From Gnetum montanum (lineage: Eukaryota; Streptophyta; Gnetopsida; Gnetales; Gnetaceae): a stretch of 47,032 nucleotides of DNA. The notes under the pieces were generated by a model. The model had not been told where the DNA came from and made no database searches. It saw only the letters and a list, made by a program, of their open reading frames with translations. Of the stretch, positions 10,230 through 21,609 are shown in pieces. The stretch is taken from contig MNCI01002859.1 of assembly GCA_015680685.1 (NCBI GenBank), positions 78,569 through 125,600 of the forward strand, read 5' to 3'. The number at the start of each line of letters is the position of its first letter. The stretch's first letter is position 1. A program made the translations under genes and the position numbers.

Positions 10230-11095
10230 TGATAAATCGTGGTTTGCCAAGCCCAAATATCAAGTACACGATATCGGATACGTGGTATCACAACTTGGGT
10301 ATGATATCGTATACAAAATATTGTGATTCCTATGTTAGTCTATAAATATAACACTCAGGCACATGTGGAGGAGGCATTAAAATAGATTAGAATCATTAGA
10401 GCCTTGAGTCTTTTGAGGTCAAGTCTTTTGTTAATTTTTCCAAGTGCATGCCCGTAGTGTGATGCTTGTAATTGTACAGAACCTTTGTTCAAGTGTGACA
10501 TACTTGGACATGCCCATGATCAGCAATAAAGATCGAGATTACTCCATCATTGCAGCATTCACTTAGCTTTTAATTATGTAATTATTAATTATTAATTATT
10601 ATTTTCTTAGTTAATATTTCTTGTATCTTCATTTACTATTCTTGTTGTTAATGCAGAATGAGTACATCTTAATCATGAACATTTAAGTGTAACTACATGG
10701 TAACCTAGTAGCATTTCAAGTAGTGTCTCGAGTGATGTGTACTTGGTAATCCTAGAAGTAGTACATGAAGTCCAAGATGCGAAAGGATGATTAAGGATGG
10801 ATGCTCATTGCACTTAGGCTATCTTAGATTTTATTTCCTACTCTTATTAGCCTAATTATGTTATTTCTCATTATCCTTAGAAGTAGCATAGTAGTAGAAA
10901 CCACATCATACACCTCACTCTGGACTAAAATCATATGTGACAAAACAAATACTAGTCTAGGTGGGAAGACAGTGAACTACAATCAACATATAATTGTCTA
11001 GGTGCCACAACTAGTCCATCAGTAGAGTTTGACTAGATCGCGCGTACATGCACGTATTCATATGGTTGAGCGTAGGAGTACCTCACCACTCATCA
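10230..11095 (+). repeat. Element A 3' LTR
   Basis: An 866-bp partner of the 5' LTR. The U3 has GATATC-type repeats (10257-10325), TATAAATA at 10341-10348 and AATAAAG near 10525. It ends ACTCATCA and is followed by the agtag target duplication. The two LTRs differ by many substitutions, so the insertion is old. Confidence 0.9.
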
Positions 11096-11100
11096 AGTAG

Positions 11101-11424
11101 AGACTATTATAAGTTAGGAATAGCTTATACTTCAAGATTTCCTCAATTTCATTAATCAAGTAAGATACTTGACAAAGTATGATATCTGGGCATGTTAGGT
11201 CAATAATCAAATGTGTTTTGATCACACATAAATATCTTTCTAAGGACTACAGTTTGAGAATCAACACCAAGGCTATGTGACTTTTCTAGAATCTCAATTT
11301 TTTCTTATTTTCCATGATTTGGAGTTCTATAATTTCAAAAATCATATCTTATAGTCTCCATTCAAATATTTGTATTAACTCTAATTTGACTTGCTTATAG
11401 AAGATTATGTAGTCATCCATGCTG
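11101..11424. other. Unassigned spacer between elements A and C
   Basis: Continues the pre-insertion DNA that flanked element A. No coding region or repeat is recognised. Confidence 0.5.
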
Positions 11425-12348
11425 TGTTAAATCCCAAATTTCTTCTGTTTTTAACATTATAAGCTCACATTTTTATTTTTTTATTATTTTCATTTATCAA
11501 AGATAATTGATTTTGGCAATTTACATTGATAAGTACTAATTTCTCTTTTAAGCTCATGTATCATAGGGAATTGTGGGAGTGATATAGATTGATAGCAATT
11601 ATATCGATTAACACTATGGCTCAAATATGGAACAATAGCATGAATTTCGACAAAGAAAGTCTCAAGAAGAATCCAAGATATTGATTTGCATAGAAAAAGT
11701 GATTTATACTGATGATTGAGGATGTCATAATTGGCAATTTAGTTTGATAAAGATTTGAATTGGCTGTTATCAAATTCTTTGATACTAATCAATTATCAAA
11801 ATGATTATTTTTGTACATTATTGTAAATCCCTTATACTATAAATAAGAACCTCAACTACGTATGAAAGAGATGAGAAACTCAAGAGAGAACCCACACCAA
11901 ATTAGAATTTTTTTTATGTTAAAACTAATAAGGAAGAATGTTGATGTGTTGTAATGGTCAACAACCATTGATGTATGAATGGTGTGAAGTTGTTGCACTA
12001 TGGAGGCAAGAAAGTAGGGTCATGAATTAGATGACATCTCCTTTATGATCTTCTATAGTTATGATAAATTTATGTAATTCAATTTGGTTTAATTAGCTAT
12101 TTTCATATTTGAACTTAATATTAGAAGTTAAGGTGAAGCTTTGTTAATTTTACTTATGAGTAACAGTAATAAGTGTGGCATTTTCAATTGAATTGGAATT
12201 TAATTGTTATTTTTCTTAATGACATTTTTAATTTTTATACCATTCCTCCATGGATACAATTCGTAGGTCAATCACAAACAAGATGACAATTTCTATAATT
12301 AAGATAACCACTAAGATAACTTAGCACCAAAATTTGGCTAGCTTGTGA
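11425..12348 (+). repeat. Element C 5' LTR
   Basis: Aligns end to end with 27449-28371. The U3 holds several ATCGAT/ATTGAT-type motifs and TATAAATA at 11838-11845, followed by a conserved 'agaacctcaactac' leader. Confidence 0.85.
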
Positions 12349-12351
12349 ATT

Positions 12352-12370
12352 TGGTACCATTGCTTGGGAG
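12352..12370 (+). other. Primer binding site of element C, tRNA-Asp type (decayed)
   Basis: The sequence tggtaccattgcttgggag follows the LTR by three bases and matches the tRNA-Asp complement with several substitutions, mostly transitions. The same tRNA type serves A, B and D. Confidence 0.65.
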
Positions 12371-12902
12371 GTCAGCAGAGTTAATAGTCATCAAGGGTTC
12401 TGTACATTTTCAAATTAATTCTATAAATTGAATATTTTTTAGGTAAAATTTAATTTATTTTTATTTTATTTAATTTTATTTTCTTTTGTTGAGTAGTCCT
12501 AGAAATGGTTTCTTTGATTTTATTTCATTTTATTTTCTTTTGTTGCCCAACCTATAGAAACTATTAAGAAATTTACAATTAAAGTAGTAATAGCAGAAGT
12601 AATTAAATCAATTTATAGAGCCTTAGGATTAGTGACCCATAAATGTGCCAAAGAAGAGTGTGATTGTTAAATGAAATCAATAAAGAAACCAACATGAATC
12701 CAACCCTCTAGTAATTCTTTTAGTCTTTACAGACGTATGCAAGCCAATTCAAAACAAAAGCAAGTAAAACAAATACAACCAATCTTGACTATTCTTCCTC
12801 TTTGGTAGGGAAAAATTTTGTAGTAGGAAGGGAAAGAACAAAATACAAATTTTCACATCTTTTAATTCTCTATTTGAAATTTCAACCAATACAATACAAA
12901 CC

Positions 12903-14387
12903 ATGAGTTCAACTATGGGGATAGGATCCTAGAATCTAAATACTACCCAAATATTAACTAATGTACCACAATAGAAGAAACTACCCAACTTGTAAATACA
13001 TTAAATTTGCAAACTCCATTTACATCACTAGCCTTTGTTTCTATACTAGACCCTATTGTGACCCCAATAGCAACTACCACTTTCACAATGGAATCATCTT
13101 CATACCATACACCTCATCCATTTGCTCTTGGTTCAATTCCTCTTTGCTTTGGTAGTATAAGTTCCAATATTCCTGTTGGATAGGCCTACTAAGGAAAAAC
13201 TGTTAGGGATTTATTGAATCAAAGGACATCAATCATACCTCAATGACCATTAGTTTTTTCACAAGGAAGAGATGTAGAAGCTAAAAACATTCATTTATTA
13301 CCTATCTTTAAGGAAACAAATGATGAAGATCTAGTTACTCACATTAGAAAATTTGAAACCACATTATCCATGATAGCACCTTAAAGTGGGGATAGAACTA
13401 AAATGATTTTTTTTTAAATCAACTGTAATATATAAATTTGACTTTTCATTGCAAACCCGTAGGAAAGAAATTAGTTTATGGGATGAATTCAAAGATGCTT
13501 TTCTCCAAAGATTTCTCTCTAATGATAGGTTATATTCATTAAGGAAGCAATTAATGAGCTTTATGCAACAAGAAGATGAAAATAATGAGAGTACTTTTGA
13601 TAGGTTTAAAGAATTATTTTTAAGGAATCCAAAGCATGGATTTCAAGCCCATCAACTTATCCAAATCTTTGCAAAAGTCTTGTTACCCTATTGTATGCAA
13701 AATTTTGACTTTGCATGTGGTGGAAATAGTTTAAATGTAACACCAAAAGATGGTTGGAGAATTATAGATTCATTAGTAGATCAAAGAAAAAGATGGGCAA
13801 AACCCAAAATTATGCAAGGCATGACCTAGAAAATTGAACAATTAAATAAAAAAGTAGGTGGGTTGACACAATTGATAAAGAAACAAGCTTATGTGGTACA
13901 AAGTAAAGCATGTAGCATTTATGATAGTCCACAACATGATTGTATCACTTGTCCAACCTTATTTTATTATCATGAGGAAATGCAAGAATTAGTGAAGGCT
14001 TTTCAACTATACAAAAGCCAACCAACAATGAACGTTCCACAAAAACTACCTTACCAACAAAAATATTCTTAAAATAACTTTAAACCATTTAAGAATCCAA
14101 CTAATGAACATATGGATAAACTCACCCAAACACTTACTTCTTTCATTGAAGAAAGTAGATAGTTCATGAGGGAAACAAGAAGAAGATTTCAAGACCTAAC
14201 CAAGAATGAATTACTGACCCAACTTGAAACAAATCCTACTAGGAGTGGAAAAATAGTTGAACCTAAACCCCAAAATAGGGTGAGATTTCAAGAAATAGGT
14301 ACACAAGAAGAAGTTCAACCTCAAGTAGTAAATGAGGAAGGAAAAGATCAACTAAATAGGAAAACAGAACAATCACTATTCTCTTGA
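12903..14387 (+). pseudogene. gag: Gag of element C (broken)
   Basis: Capsid precursor of an Athila-like element. An ATG at 12903 opens a frame that soon shifts. The retrotransposon-gag core is open at 13449-13829, with SLWDEFKDAFLQRFLS, LRKQLMSFMQQ, ESTFDRFKELFLRNPKHGF and then RIIDSLVDQRKRW. Upstream, LLPIFKETNDEDLVTHIRKFE belongs to the same core. The 14166-14387 part holds the basic/acidic tail LPTRSGKIVEPK-like, typical of the Athila gag/protease spacer. It differs from the gag of A, B and D, in line with its separate LTR family. Several stops and at least two frameshifts. Confidence 0.8.
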
Positions 14388-14659
14388 CAAATAATTTTAA
14401 CTCTTTTTCTTAAATGATTACAAGAGGATTTTACAAATAAAGCCTATCTTGAAAAATATTTAGTGAATTTTATTTGCATATTTCTTTGGATCAAGTGGCA
14501 AAAGACACATGTCTTTATGCTAAGTACTTAAGGTAATTGTGCACTAGGAGAATAAAGGAGAAGATTCCTATACAAGTTTACTTAGTTGATAATGTTTCTC
14601 AACTTATAAAAAGTCATGAAGTTCTTAAATATCAAGATCTAGGAGTTCCTACCATTCCA

Positions 14660-15592
14660 GTATAAATGGACAAGTTATTAGGAATTTCCTATTGGATTTA
14701 GGAGCTAGTATTAATATCATGTCACTAGAAATGGCTAGGTCACTTGATTTGAAAGATATAAAAAGAGTGAACAGGACAATATCTTTGGCTGATGGTTCTA
14801 ATATAAAACCCATAAGAATAGCAGAATACTTTGTTAATAGAGGTGGAAAAAGAAAAATACTTGTATTAAAAGATCATATCTATCTAGAAGACAATGTAAA
14901 ACCAGTAAGAATTCCCCCAAAATGAATTAATCTTGTATTAAAACAAATTGTTGAAGATGAGATTTAAAAAATTTGGAAGGAAGAAATTATTTATCCAAGA
15001 TCTGATAGGAAATGAGTTGCCCTATTATAGTACTTCCAAAAAAAGGTGGAAATGGAGGTTTTGTGTGGATTATAAGAAACTAAATCAAAACACAAAGAAA
15101 GATCATTTTTCTTTACCTTACATAGATCAAATTTTAGAAAAAATGGAAGGGCATGAGGATTACTACTTTTTTGGATGGATTTAGTGGTTACAATCAAGTA
15201 GCCATCACCCTCAAAGACCAACATAAAATAATGTTAACCTATCCATATGGAACTTTTGCTTAGTGATGAATGCCTTCTAGTCTCTATAAAGTACCCACTA
15301 CCTTTCAAAGAGATATGATATTAGTATTCTCTAATATGTTATAGGATTATGTTGAAATATTTATGGATGATTTTTTGGTTTATGGAAATACTTATGAAGA
15401 AACATTACAACATTTAGAATGTTTTTTAGATAGATGTATAAATAAAAATCTAAAATTGAGTTGGGAGAAGAGTCATTTTATGGTTACAAATGGCATAGTA
15501 TTAGGACATGTTATTTCTAGGGATAGGATAAGGATGGATGAAGAAAAATAAAAAGTAATATCTACACTTCCAAATCCAACTAATTTAAAGAC
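14660..15592 (+). pseudogene. pol: Pol of element C, 5' part: protease and reverse transcriptase
   Basis: The protease active site is LLDLGASINIMS (about 14685-14725); D-L-G in place of D-S/T-G is characteristic of Athila-like proteases. The reverse transcriptase follows: VDYKKLNQNTKKDHFSLPYIDQ (15063-15130), then a GFSGYNQVAI palm segment, and the catalytic FMDDF at 15360-15374 followed by LVYGNTYEETLQHLE, WEKSHFMV and GIVLGHVIS. The frame shifts near 15030 and 15175 and contains stops. It is interrupted at NLK by element B and resumes at 21610. Confidence 0.88.
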
Positions 15593-16451
15593 TAAAGAGT
15601 GGCGAGGTACCACGACACTCAGCCATATGAATAGGAGTGTTTCACGCACGATCCAGTCGATCTCTACAGATGGGCTAGTTGTGGTTTCTAGATAGTTACT
15701 TGTTGATCACAATTCATTATCTTCCCACCTAGACTAGTATTTCCTTTGTCACATATGGTTTAGTCTAGAGTGAGGTGTATGATGTGTTCCTAAACTAATG
15801 CTGCTCCTAGAGACAATGGAAAATAATCTTTAATTAAACTAGGAGGAAAGGGAAGAGAGAGAGTTAAAGTAATAGGAGATAGGGAGAGAGAATCTAAGCT
15901 AGCCTAAGTGCGATGAGAATCCATTCCTTAACCATCTGTACACATCTTAGGCCTCATGCATGACTACCACTAGGATTACCAAGCACATTGCCCAAGTATG
16001 GTACTGGGATACCAAGTAGTCACACGTAGATGCTTGTGATTAAGTTGTACTCATTCTATGTTTAATAATGATAAATAACAATAATAATTAAATAATTAAA
16101 CTAAGTGAATGTTGTAATGATGAAGTAATCTTAATCTTTATTTTCGGTCATGTGCATGTCCAAGTACGTCACACTCAAATAAAGGATGTTGTACAATTAC
16201 AATCATCACACTATATGCATGCATTGGGAGAAACGGTTGAGAAGAACTAAAAATGAAAATTAAAAGACTACTCAAAGTTTCCTATCTTTCTACTCTTTAC
16301 TTCATGAGCCTACATGTGTATTATAGGTCCACACAAGAGTCACAATATCATGTACCCGATATCATTAGTTAGGTCATGATATCATGTACCTGATAACGTA
16401 GATTCGATATCAGGGGTACGATATCAAAGCCCAATGAATCATGATTCATCA
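15593..16451 (-). repeat. Element B 3' LTR (left)
   Basis: Reverse complement of the A-family LTR. The GATATC motif array (about 16343-16426) lies at the right end because of orientation. It abuts the polypurine tract at 16452. Confidence 0.88.
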
Positions 16452-16466
16452 TACCCCCACGACTGA
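16452..16466 (-). other. Polypurine-like tract of element B
   Basis: Minus-strand cagtcgtgggggta, nearly the same as in element A and directly next to the LTR. Confidence 0.65.
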
Positions 16467-16660
16467 ATGAAAACTCATCCTAGAGTCAAACAAAATGAGA
16501 ACAAGCCCCATCGATTACACAGTGGATAGGTATGGTATTATTGACTAAGGAGAAATTATTCATGCCATAGTGGAGAACTCAATAGAAAAAAATTGGGATA
16601 CAAAATAAAATTATGAAATTAAAAAATTGAAAAATTACAAAATTGTAAACTTTATTTGGC

Positions 16661-18243
16661 TCATGTGGTTCCAGGTGGCGATGGCTCCTCCATGGGTTAC
16701 TTCCCTTAGTCTTGTGTTCTAGGATTTGGAATTTGATGACTTTGAAGTAATGCCTAGAGCTTTTCCTCTTCTGTTAAGGGATCTTGTGCCATCCTTGCTG
16801 ATGCTCTAATGTTTGATGGAGTTGGCACCTTCCATGAACATGGTAGTTGCGAGAACATTTTATTTGCTTTGATGTACTAGGACACAAACAACTACCATTC
16901 CTTCTTGTAGGCTTTGGATATATTCCTGTACTCTTGAAAATCTATAAGCCATCAAGCCAAGTCTACTACAAGATCTCTCTAGCCTTGGTAGCTAGTCTTA
17001 ACCACCTTTAGTTCAAACTTTGCAACTTCTAACTTCTAGAACATTTTCTTGCATTTCGAAAATTCTACTTCATATTTGGTGTAGGTGGAAACTACCTACT
17101 TCTCAAGCTCTATTCTCAAGCATCCTACTATCAACATGGCTACATTGGAATACCACAAGTTTGCCAATTCCATGTACTTTGTGAGGTCTTGAATCTGCAG
17201 GTCCTGAATTTTAAGTTTCACCTAGTGGGAAAATACATATGTGTTCAATATGGCCCACCAATAAATGTGTTGAGAACTGAAAGCATTGATGTGGGTCTCG
17301 GCCATATGGATCTCCTTCTTGATGACTTGCTTGTACATTCCCACCTGGTCTCTGAGATTCTCCTTTAATTTCTCATGCCTCTTGGCATTGTTTTTCCACA
17401 TGCTTATTTCAATGGCCATCTTCTAATGGATTGCGCGTACCTCCTCCATTAAGAGGGTTTGATTCACTCTGGCCAAACGGTTCATGTCTCGATTAACCCT
17501 GACCAACTATTCTCGTAACTACTAAAAGTTTTCCTTAAGAACATTCTTCTATTTTTTCATAGTGGTCAACCAAAGATTGTTAGCAACAAGTTGTTTATTC
17601 TCTTCTTGTAATGCTCTAAGTGCCTTGGCATGCAAGTAGGTTTGCACTTGTGCCTTGGAGGCATCCCAATTGTCCTTCTCTTTCTTCTCTACCACTCTTT
17701 TATTGTTTTCCAACAATTTATTAAGTTTCTCCATCTTGAAAGTGTCTAGCTGGTCTGCAAGAATGAATCAAGATGGGTCCCACTGTGTAGCTTGCAAGGT
17801 GATGAGCCTCTCCTAGAGTTTTGCCAACTCCATTTCTATGTGCTTAGCCTTAATATCTACCATGACCAGCTTTCCCTTGGTGGAGATGAGGTCTGATTAT
17901 GCTACTATAACATCTTGTGGAATGTCAAACAAGGATGTCATTACTTGTCCTGTTTGCAGTAATCAATCAAGGACATCCTCATGCTCTACAGGAGTCATCA
18001 AGGAACCGATCAAAGTTTGAATATCTTGTGTTCCTATGAAATCTGCTAGTGGCACAATAGGGACATTAAAATATTCGTTGATGTGATCTGTGACCACTTC
18101 TACGACTCCCGCTACATCCTAGTGCTACATGACCATCACTGTGGCCCCTTCACCTATTTCCAATTGCACCAAGAAAGATGCAACGTTTCCTAAGATCTAT
18201 TGTGACCAATGAGTCTCCCCTCATTCTATTTGGATGGACACTC
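16661..18243 (-). pseudogene. Third ORF of element B, 5'-truncated coiled-coil part
   Basis: Homologous to the C-terminal two thirds of the A third ORF. Readable blocks include MEKLNKLLENNKRVVEKKEK and ALRALQEENKQLVANNLWL (17549-17734), then MAIEISMWKNNAKRHEKLK (17222-17419). The end MEEPSPPGTT-stop at 16661 matches EEPPPLGTT of A. The 5' portion with the FAPE.. domain is missing because the internal deletion joins the linker to the middle of the ORF near 18243. No start codon context or promoter remains, so this copy could not have been expressed as in A. Confidence 0.7.
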
Positions 18244-18633
18244 CACAAGTCCCCTTGATGTCACACCCTAGCCATTCCCTCTTGGTCGATCCTTCTTCAC
18301 TCTGGGTATAATAACACAAGGTTACTTTAAGTTTTAATGATGTCAACAATATCATCATATCTAGAGTAGAACCTCTTATTAATATAATGATTAGGTGGAT
18401 GTGATGTTGTAGGCTCGCTGTTCAAATAATTAGTCACCTAAGAGTTGATAGCATAGAACAACACCTCAACCAATGAGTTACATGAGTGCTTTATTTGTAG
18501 ATGAGATTACTTATAAAAAGATAAAGAGACAAAAAGACAAAAAAGGTAAAACAATAAATTGAAAAATGAAAAACTAAAAAATAAACAATTATAAAATTAA
18601 AGAAAAGGAAAACATTTATTAATTCTACTGTTG
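18244..18633 (-). other. Linker of element B with deletion junction
   Basis: Colinear with 5296-5655 of A: the T-rich tract, 'aataagaggttctact', the 'ttaaaacttaaagtaac' block and GTGACATCAAGG. It then jumps to sequence matching A at about 8480. No coding region. Confidence 0.7.
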
Positions 18634-20606
18634 CTAGAATTGAGGATACCCCCCATAGCTAAATGGTTGAGCATGGCTAGAATTAATAAATGGAAGGTTG
18701 GGATCCTTACATGTTTGAAATATTAGGACCCAATCATACTTACCCCATTGGGGTTCACACACTTGATTAGAGTTGACATAGTGGGGCAAGTTATAAGATT
18801 TGGTTAATTTATAAGGAGTTGACCCACTATGGTACTCATGACCATAAGATGGTATGCAAGGATCAACATGTCTTCCAATGTGGCTATATTCATTAGGCCA
18901 TATAGTTTTTGGAGTATTGAGTGGTTGCCCTGATAAGGTAACATGAGGTGTTATGTTTGAAGAGGAAGATGCACCATAGTGTTAGACTTGTGCTGAGTTG
19001 GCGAATGTAGTGGTTTTTGAACTATGGTGTTCCTTTCTATGGTAATGTCTAAAGAAGGGATGATTATGATGTTTTGGATGATTCCCACTACTGTTGATAG
19101 TAGAAGCATAAGTAATGTTCATGGGTTGATGTTGTGGTGCAAATCCTTTAGGTACAATTGGTGGCGATGTAGAAGGAGGTAAAGGATGAGAATTTTGAAA
19201 TTGAGGAGAAGTGTAAGGTACATGAGATGGTGACCTTGTTGGAGAGGATATGGGTTGATAGTATTGAGGAGAATAGTAATAATGTGGTGAGGTACAAAGT
19301 GTTGACCCTGTTGGAGAAATAGGATGTTGGACTTGATAAGCACTTAGGTTGAGATGGTATCAATGGTATGACTAGTCTGGGGGTGGCCTCCCCCACTACT
19401 GGGATAGTTGCCACTATGATCAAACACAGTATCTTTGTATAAACTTTGGGTGTAACACTCTTCCCCAATGCTCTTGTAAATGTAACAAGATTAGGCATTG
19501 GCCCTTGGGGTGATCGTACAAGAAAATTTTGTATTGATACATATGATTAGAAGTTAAGTTCTTATTCTCTTCAACCCTTCTTTTTGATCATCTAAAGGTG
19601 TTTTGTCCTATTTCTTGGGTTTTCATAACTCTACCTCTAATAATGTTGGCATATTCTCCACATTTTCATGCATCCATTCCATCATCTTATTGATATTTGC
19701 CTCAACTTCATCCAATGATTGTAGTATTGGCAAAGATGGTTCCACCTCCTTGCGATGAGTTGATTTCTCCTCTACATAATCATGGGCCCTTTTCGATTTT
19801 TGGGCCTGTTTAGATTTTTCAGCATTCTCCCATTTAGCCATTTCTCCTTCTTCTTTTGCTACCCACTTGATAAGCTCTTAGAATTGATGGGTTTGTAGCT
19901 CATATAGTTGACCTCAGGCATACATCCCTAGGGTTTCTCTTGTTTCATTACAGAGCCCATCTATGACATGGTACATTAGCCTTTCCACGAAGAACGCATG
20001 GTTTAATAGTGCATAATATCTTTCTAAGGCCATGTCCAAGGGTTCATGTTGCACTTTTTTCCACTCTTGCATTTGTCTCCTCAAGGCTGACACTCTTGCA
20101 TAACTTTGATATCTTTCGTTGAAGAGTTCTACCATTGTTGGCCAATGTCAAATTGATTTTGGTTTTAACAATGTATACCACATTTTTGCTTCACCAACGA
20201 GTGTCATAGGAAAGAGCTTAAGTTTTTGCCATCCAATATTTTTCCATACACAGGCATCATGCGAGGCTTGTAAATGATGTTGCGGATCTAAATCATAGCC
20301 TCCTAAAAACTTGGGAAAGTTGTTTAAGTCAAGCCTAGGTAGACAACATTCCTTATAATGCCTACGGAATATTCGAACAACCTCTTGTATTTTCATTAGG
20401 TTTGTAGTGGCCAATAGGTGTTCATTGTCACTAGGTATGTTATGCATTCGTGAGTTGGGACAATGTTGTCTTCATTTATGTTCATAAGAAACCCCTACAT
20501 CAGATTGGGTACTCCAAACTTCATCTTCATCATTATATAATTCATTGGTTCTCTAATGAATTTCCTTACTAGTTATTGTGTTGTCATAGTCTTGTGAGAG
20601 AGACAT
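18634..20606 (-). pseudogene. gag: Gag of element B (broken)
   Basis: Starts with ATG at 20606 (MSLSQDYDN), homologous to the A start. Core blocks are FPKFLGGYDLDPQHHLQ, WQKLKLFPMTLVGEAKMWY and MVELFNERYQSYARVSALR, then LERYYALLN and ETRETLGMYA (20447-19914). The C-terminal part is Pro/Tyr/His-rich with FFRHYHRKEHH in place of a CCHC knuckle and ends GGYPQF-stop at 18634. Compared with A it lacks about 300 bp between the N-terminal leader and the core. It carries several stops (for example after EIH) but keeps CAA where A has TAA. Confidence 0.85.
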
Positions 20607-20730
20607 GGTTGTAAATTTGTGTGTGATTTAATTGCAATTATTATTATTATTATTATTTTCTGAAAGATATATCATTAATACTTTGTTACAATGATCTTGT
20701 ATGATGTAACTAATCTAAATAACTGGCACC

Positions 20731-20749
20731 ATCCCTAGCAATGGTGTCA
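20731..20749 (-). other. Primer binding site of element B, tRNA-Asp type (decayed)
   Basis: Minus-strand tgacaccattgctagggat lies one base from the LTR and is nearly identical to the A site. Confidence 0.75.
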
Positions 20750-20750
20750 A

Positions 20751-21609
20751 TGATGAGTGGCAACGTACCTCTATACTCAAGCATATGAATATGAGCGTTT
20801 CATGCACAATTCGGTTGAACTCTATAGATGGGATAGTTGTGGTATCTAGATAGTTACTCATTGATTGCAATTCACTATCTTCCCACGTAGACTAGTATTT
20901 GCTTTGTCACATATGGTTTAGTCTAGAGTGAGGTGTATGATGTGTTCCTAAACTAATGTTGCTCCTAGAGACAATGGAAAATAATATTTAATTAAACTAG
21001 GAGGAAAGGGAAGAGAGAGAGTTAAACTAATAAGAGATAGGGAGAGAGAATCTAAGCTAGCCTAAGTGCAATAAGCATCCATTTCTTAACCATCCATACA
21101 CATCTTAGGCCTTGTGCAAAACTACCATTGGGATCACCAAGTGCATGGCCCATGTATGGTACTGGTATACCAAGTAGTCACACGTAGATGTTCATGATTA
21201 AGTTGTACTCATTCCATGTTTAATAGTGATAAATAAAAATAAAAATTAAATAATTAAACTAAGTGAATGCTACAATGATGAAGTAATCTTGATTTTTATT
21301 TCTAGTCATGTGGGTGTCCAAGTATGTCACACTCGAATAAAAGATGTCGTACAATTACAATCATCACATTATGGACATGCACTGGGTGAAAGGGTTGAGA
21401 AGAACTAAAAATAGAAACTAAAATACTACTCTAACTTTTATATATTTCTACTTTTTACTCTATTCACCTATATGTGTATTTATATGCCTGCATAGGAGTC
21501 ACGATATCGTGTACCTGATATCGTTACTTAGGTCGCGATATCGTGTACTCAATAACGTAGATCTGATATCGGCGGTCCGATATCAGGGCCCAATGAATCA
21601 AGATTCAAT
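20751..21609 (-). repeat. Element B 5' LTR (right)
   Basis: Begins TGATGAGTGG on the plus strand (LTR end in element orientation). It contains the GATATC array (21500-21585) and a minus-strand TATAAATA near 21478. Partner of 15593-16451. The last few bases are uncertain. Confidence 0.88.

Larger units (their letters stand above)
1898..11095 (+). mobile_element. Element A: pol-less Athila-like LTR retrotransposon
   Basis: A 9.2-kb element with two LTRs (1898-2785 and 10230-11095) that start TGATRAAT and end ACTCATCA. The flanking target duplication is ggtag (1893-1897) versus agtag (11096-11100), one transition apart. The order is LTR, tRNA-Asp-type primer site, gag, non-coding linker, internal promoter-like block, third ORF, polypurine-like tract, LTR. 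No protease, reverse transcriptase, RNase H or integrase remnant lies between gag and the third ORF. Element B shares this lack, so it is probably a family trait (a non-autonomous, gag-bearing element) and not a private deletion. Both ORFs carry stops, so the copy is dead. Confidence 0.9.
15593..21609 (-). mobile_element. Element B: short pol-less relative of A, nested in C
   Basis: A 6.0-kb element on the minus strand with LTRs at 15593-16451 and 20751-about 21609, each about 859 bp. Reading on the minus strand: primer site, gag, linker, C-terminal part of the third ORF, polypurine tract. It is colinear with A but lacks the A segment from about 5655 to 8480. The outer ends of both LTRs are eroded (taaag in place of tgatg on the left, a small rearrangement on the right), so a clean target duplication is not seen. 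It inserted after C, since it splits C's pol. Confidence 0.88.
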
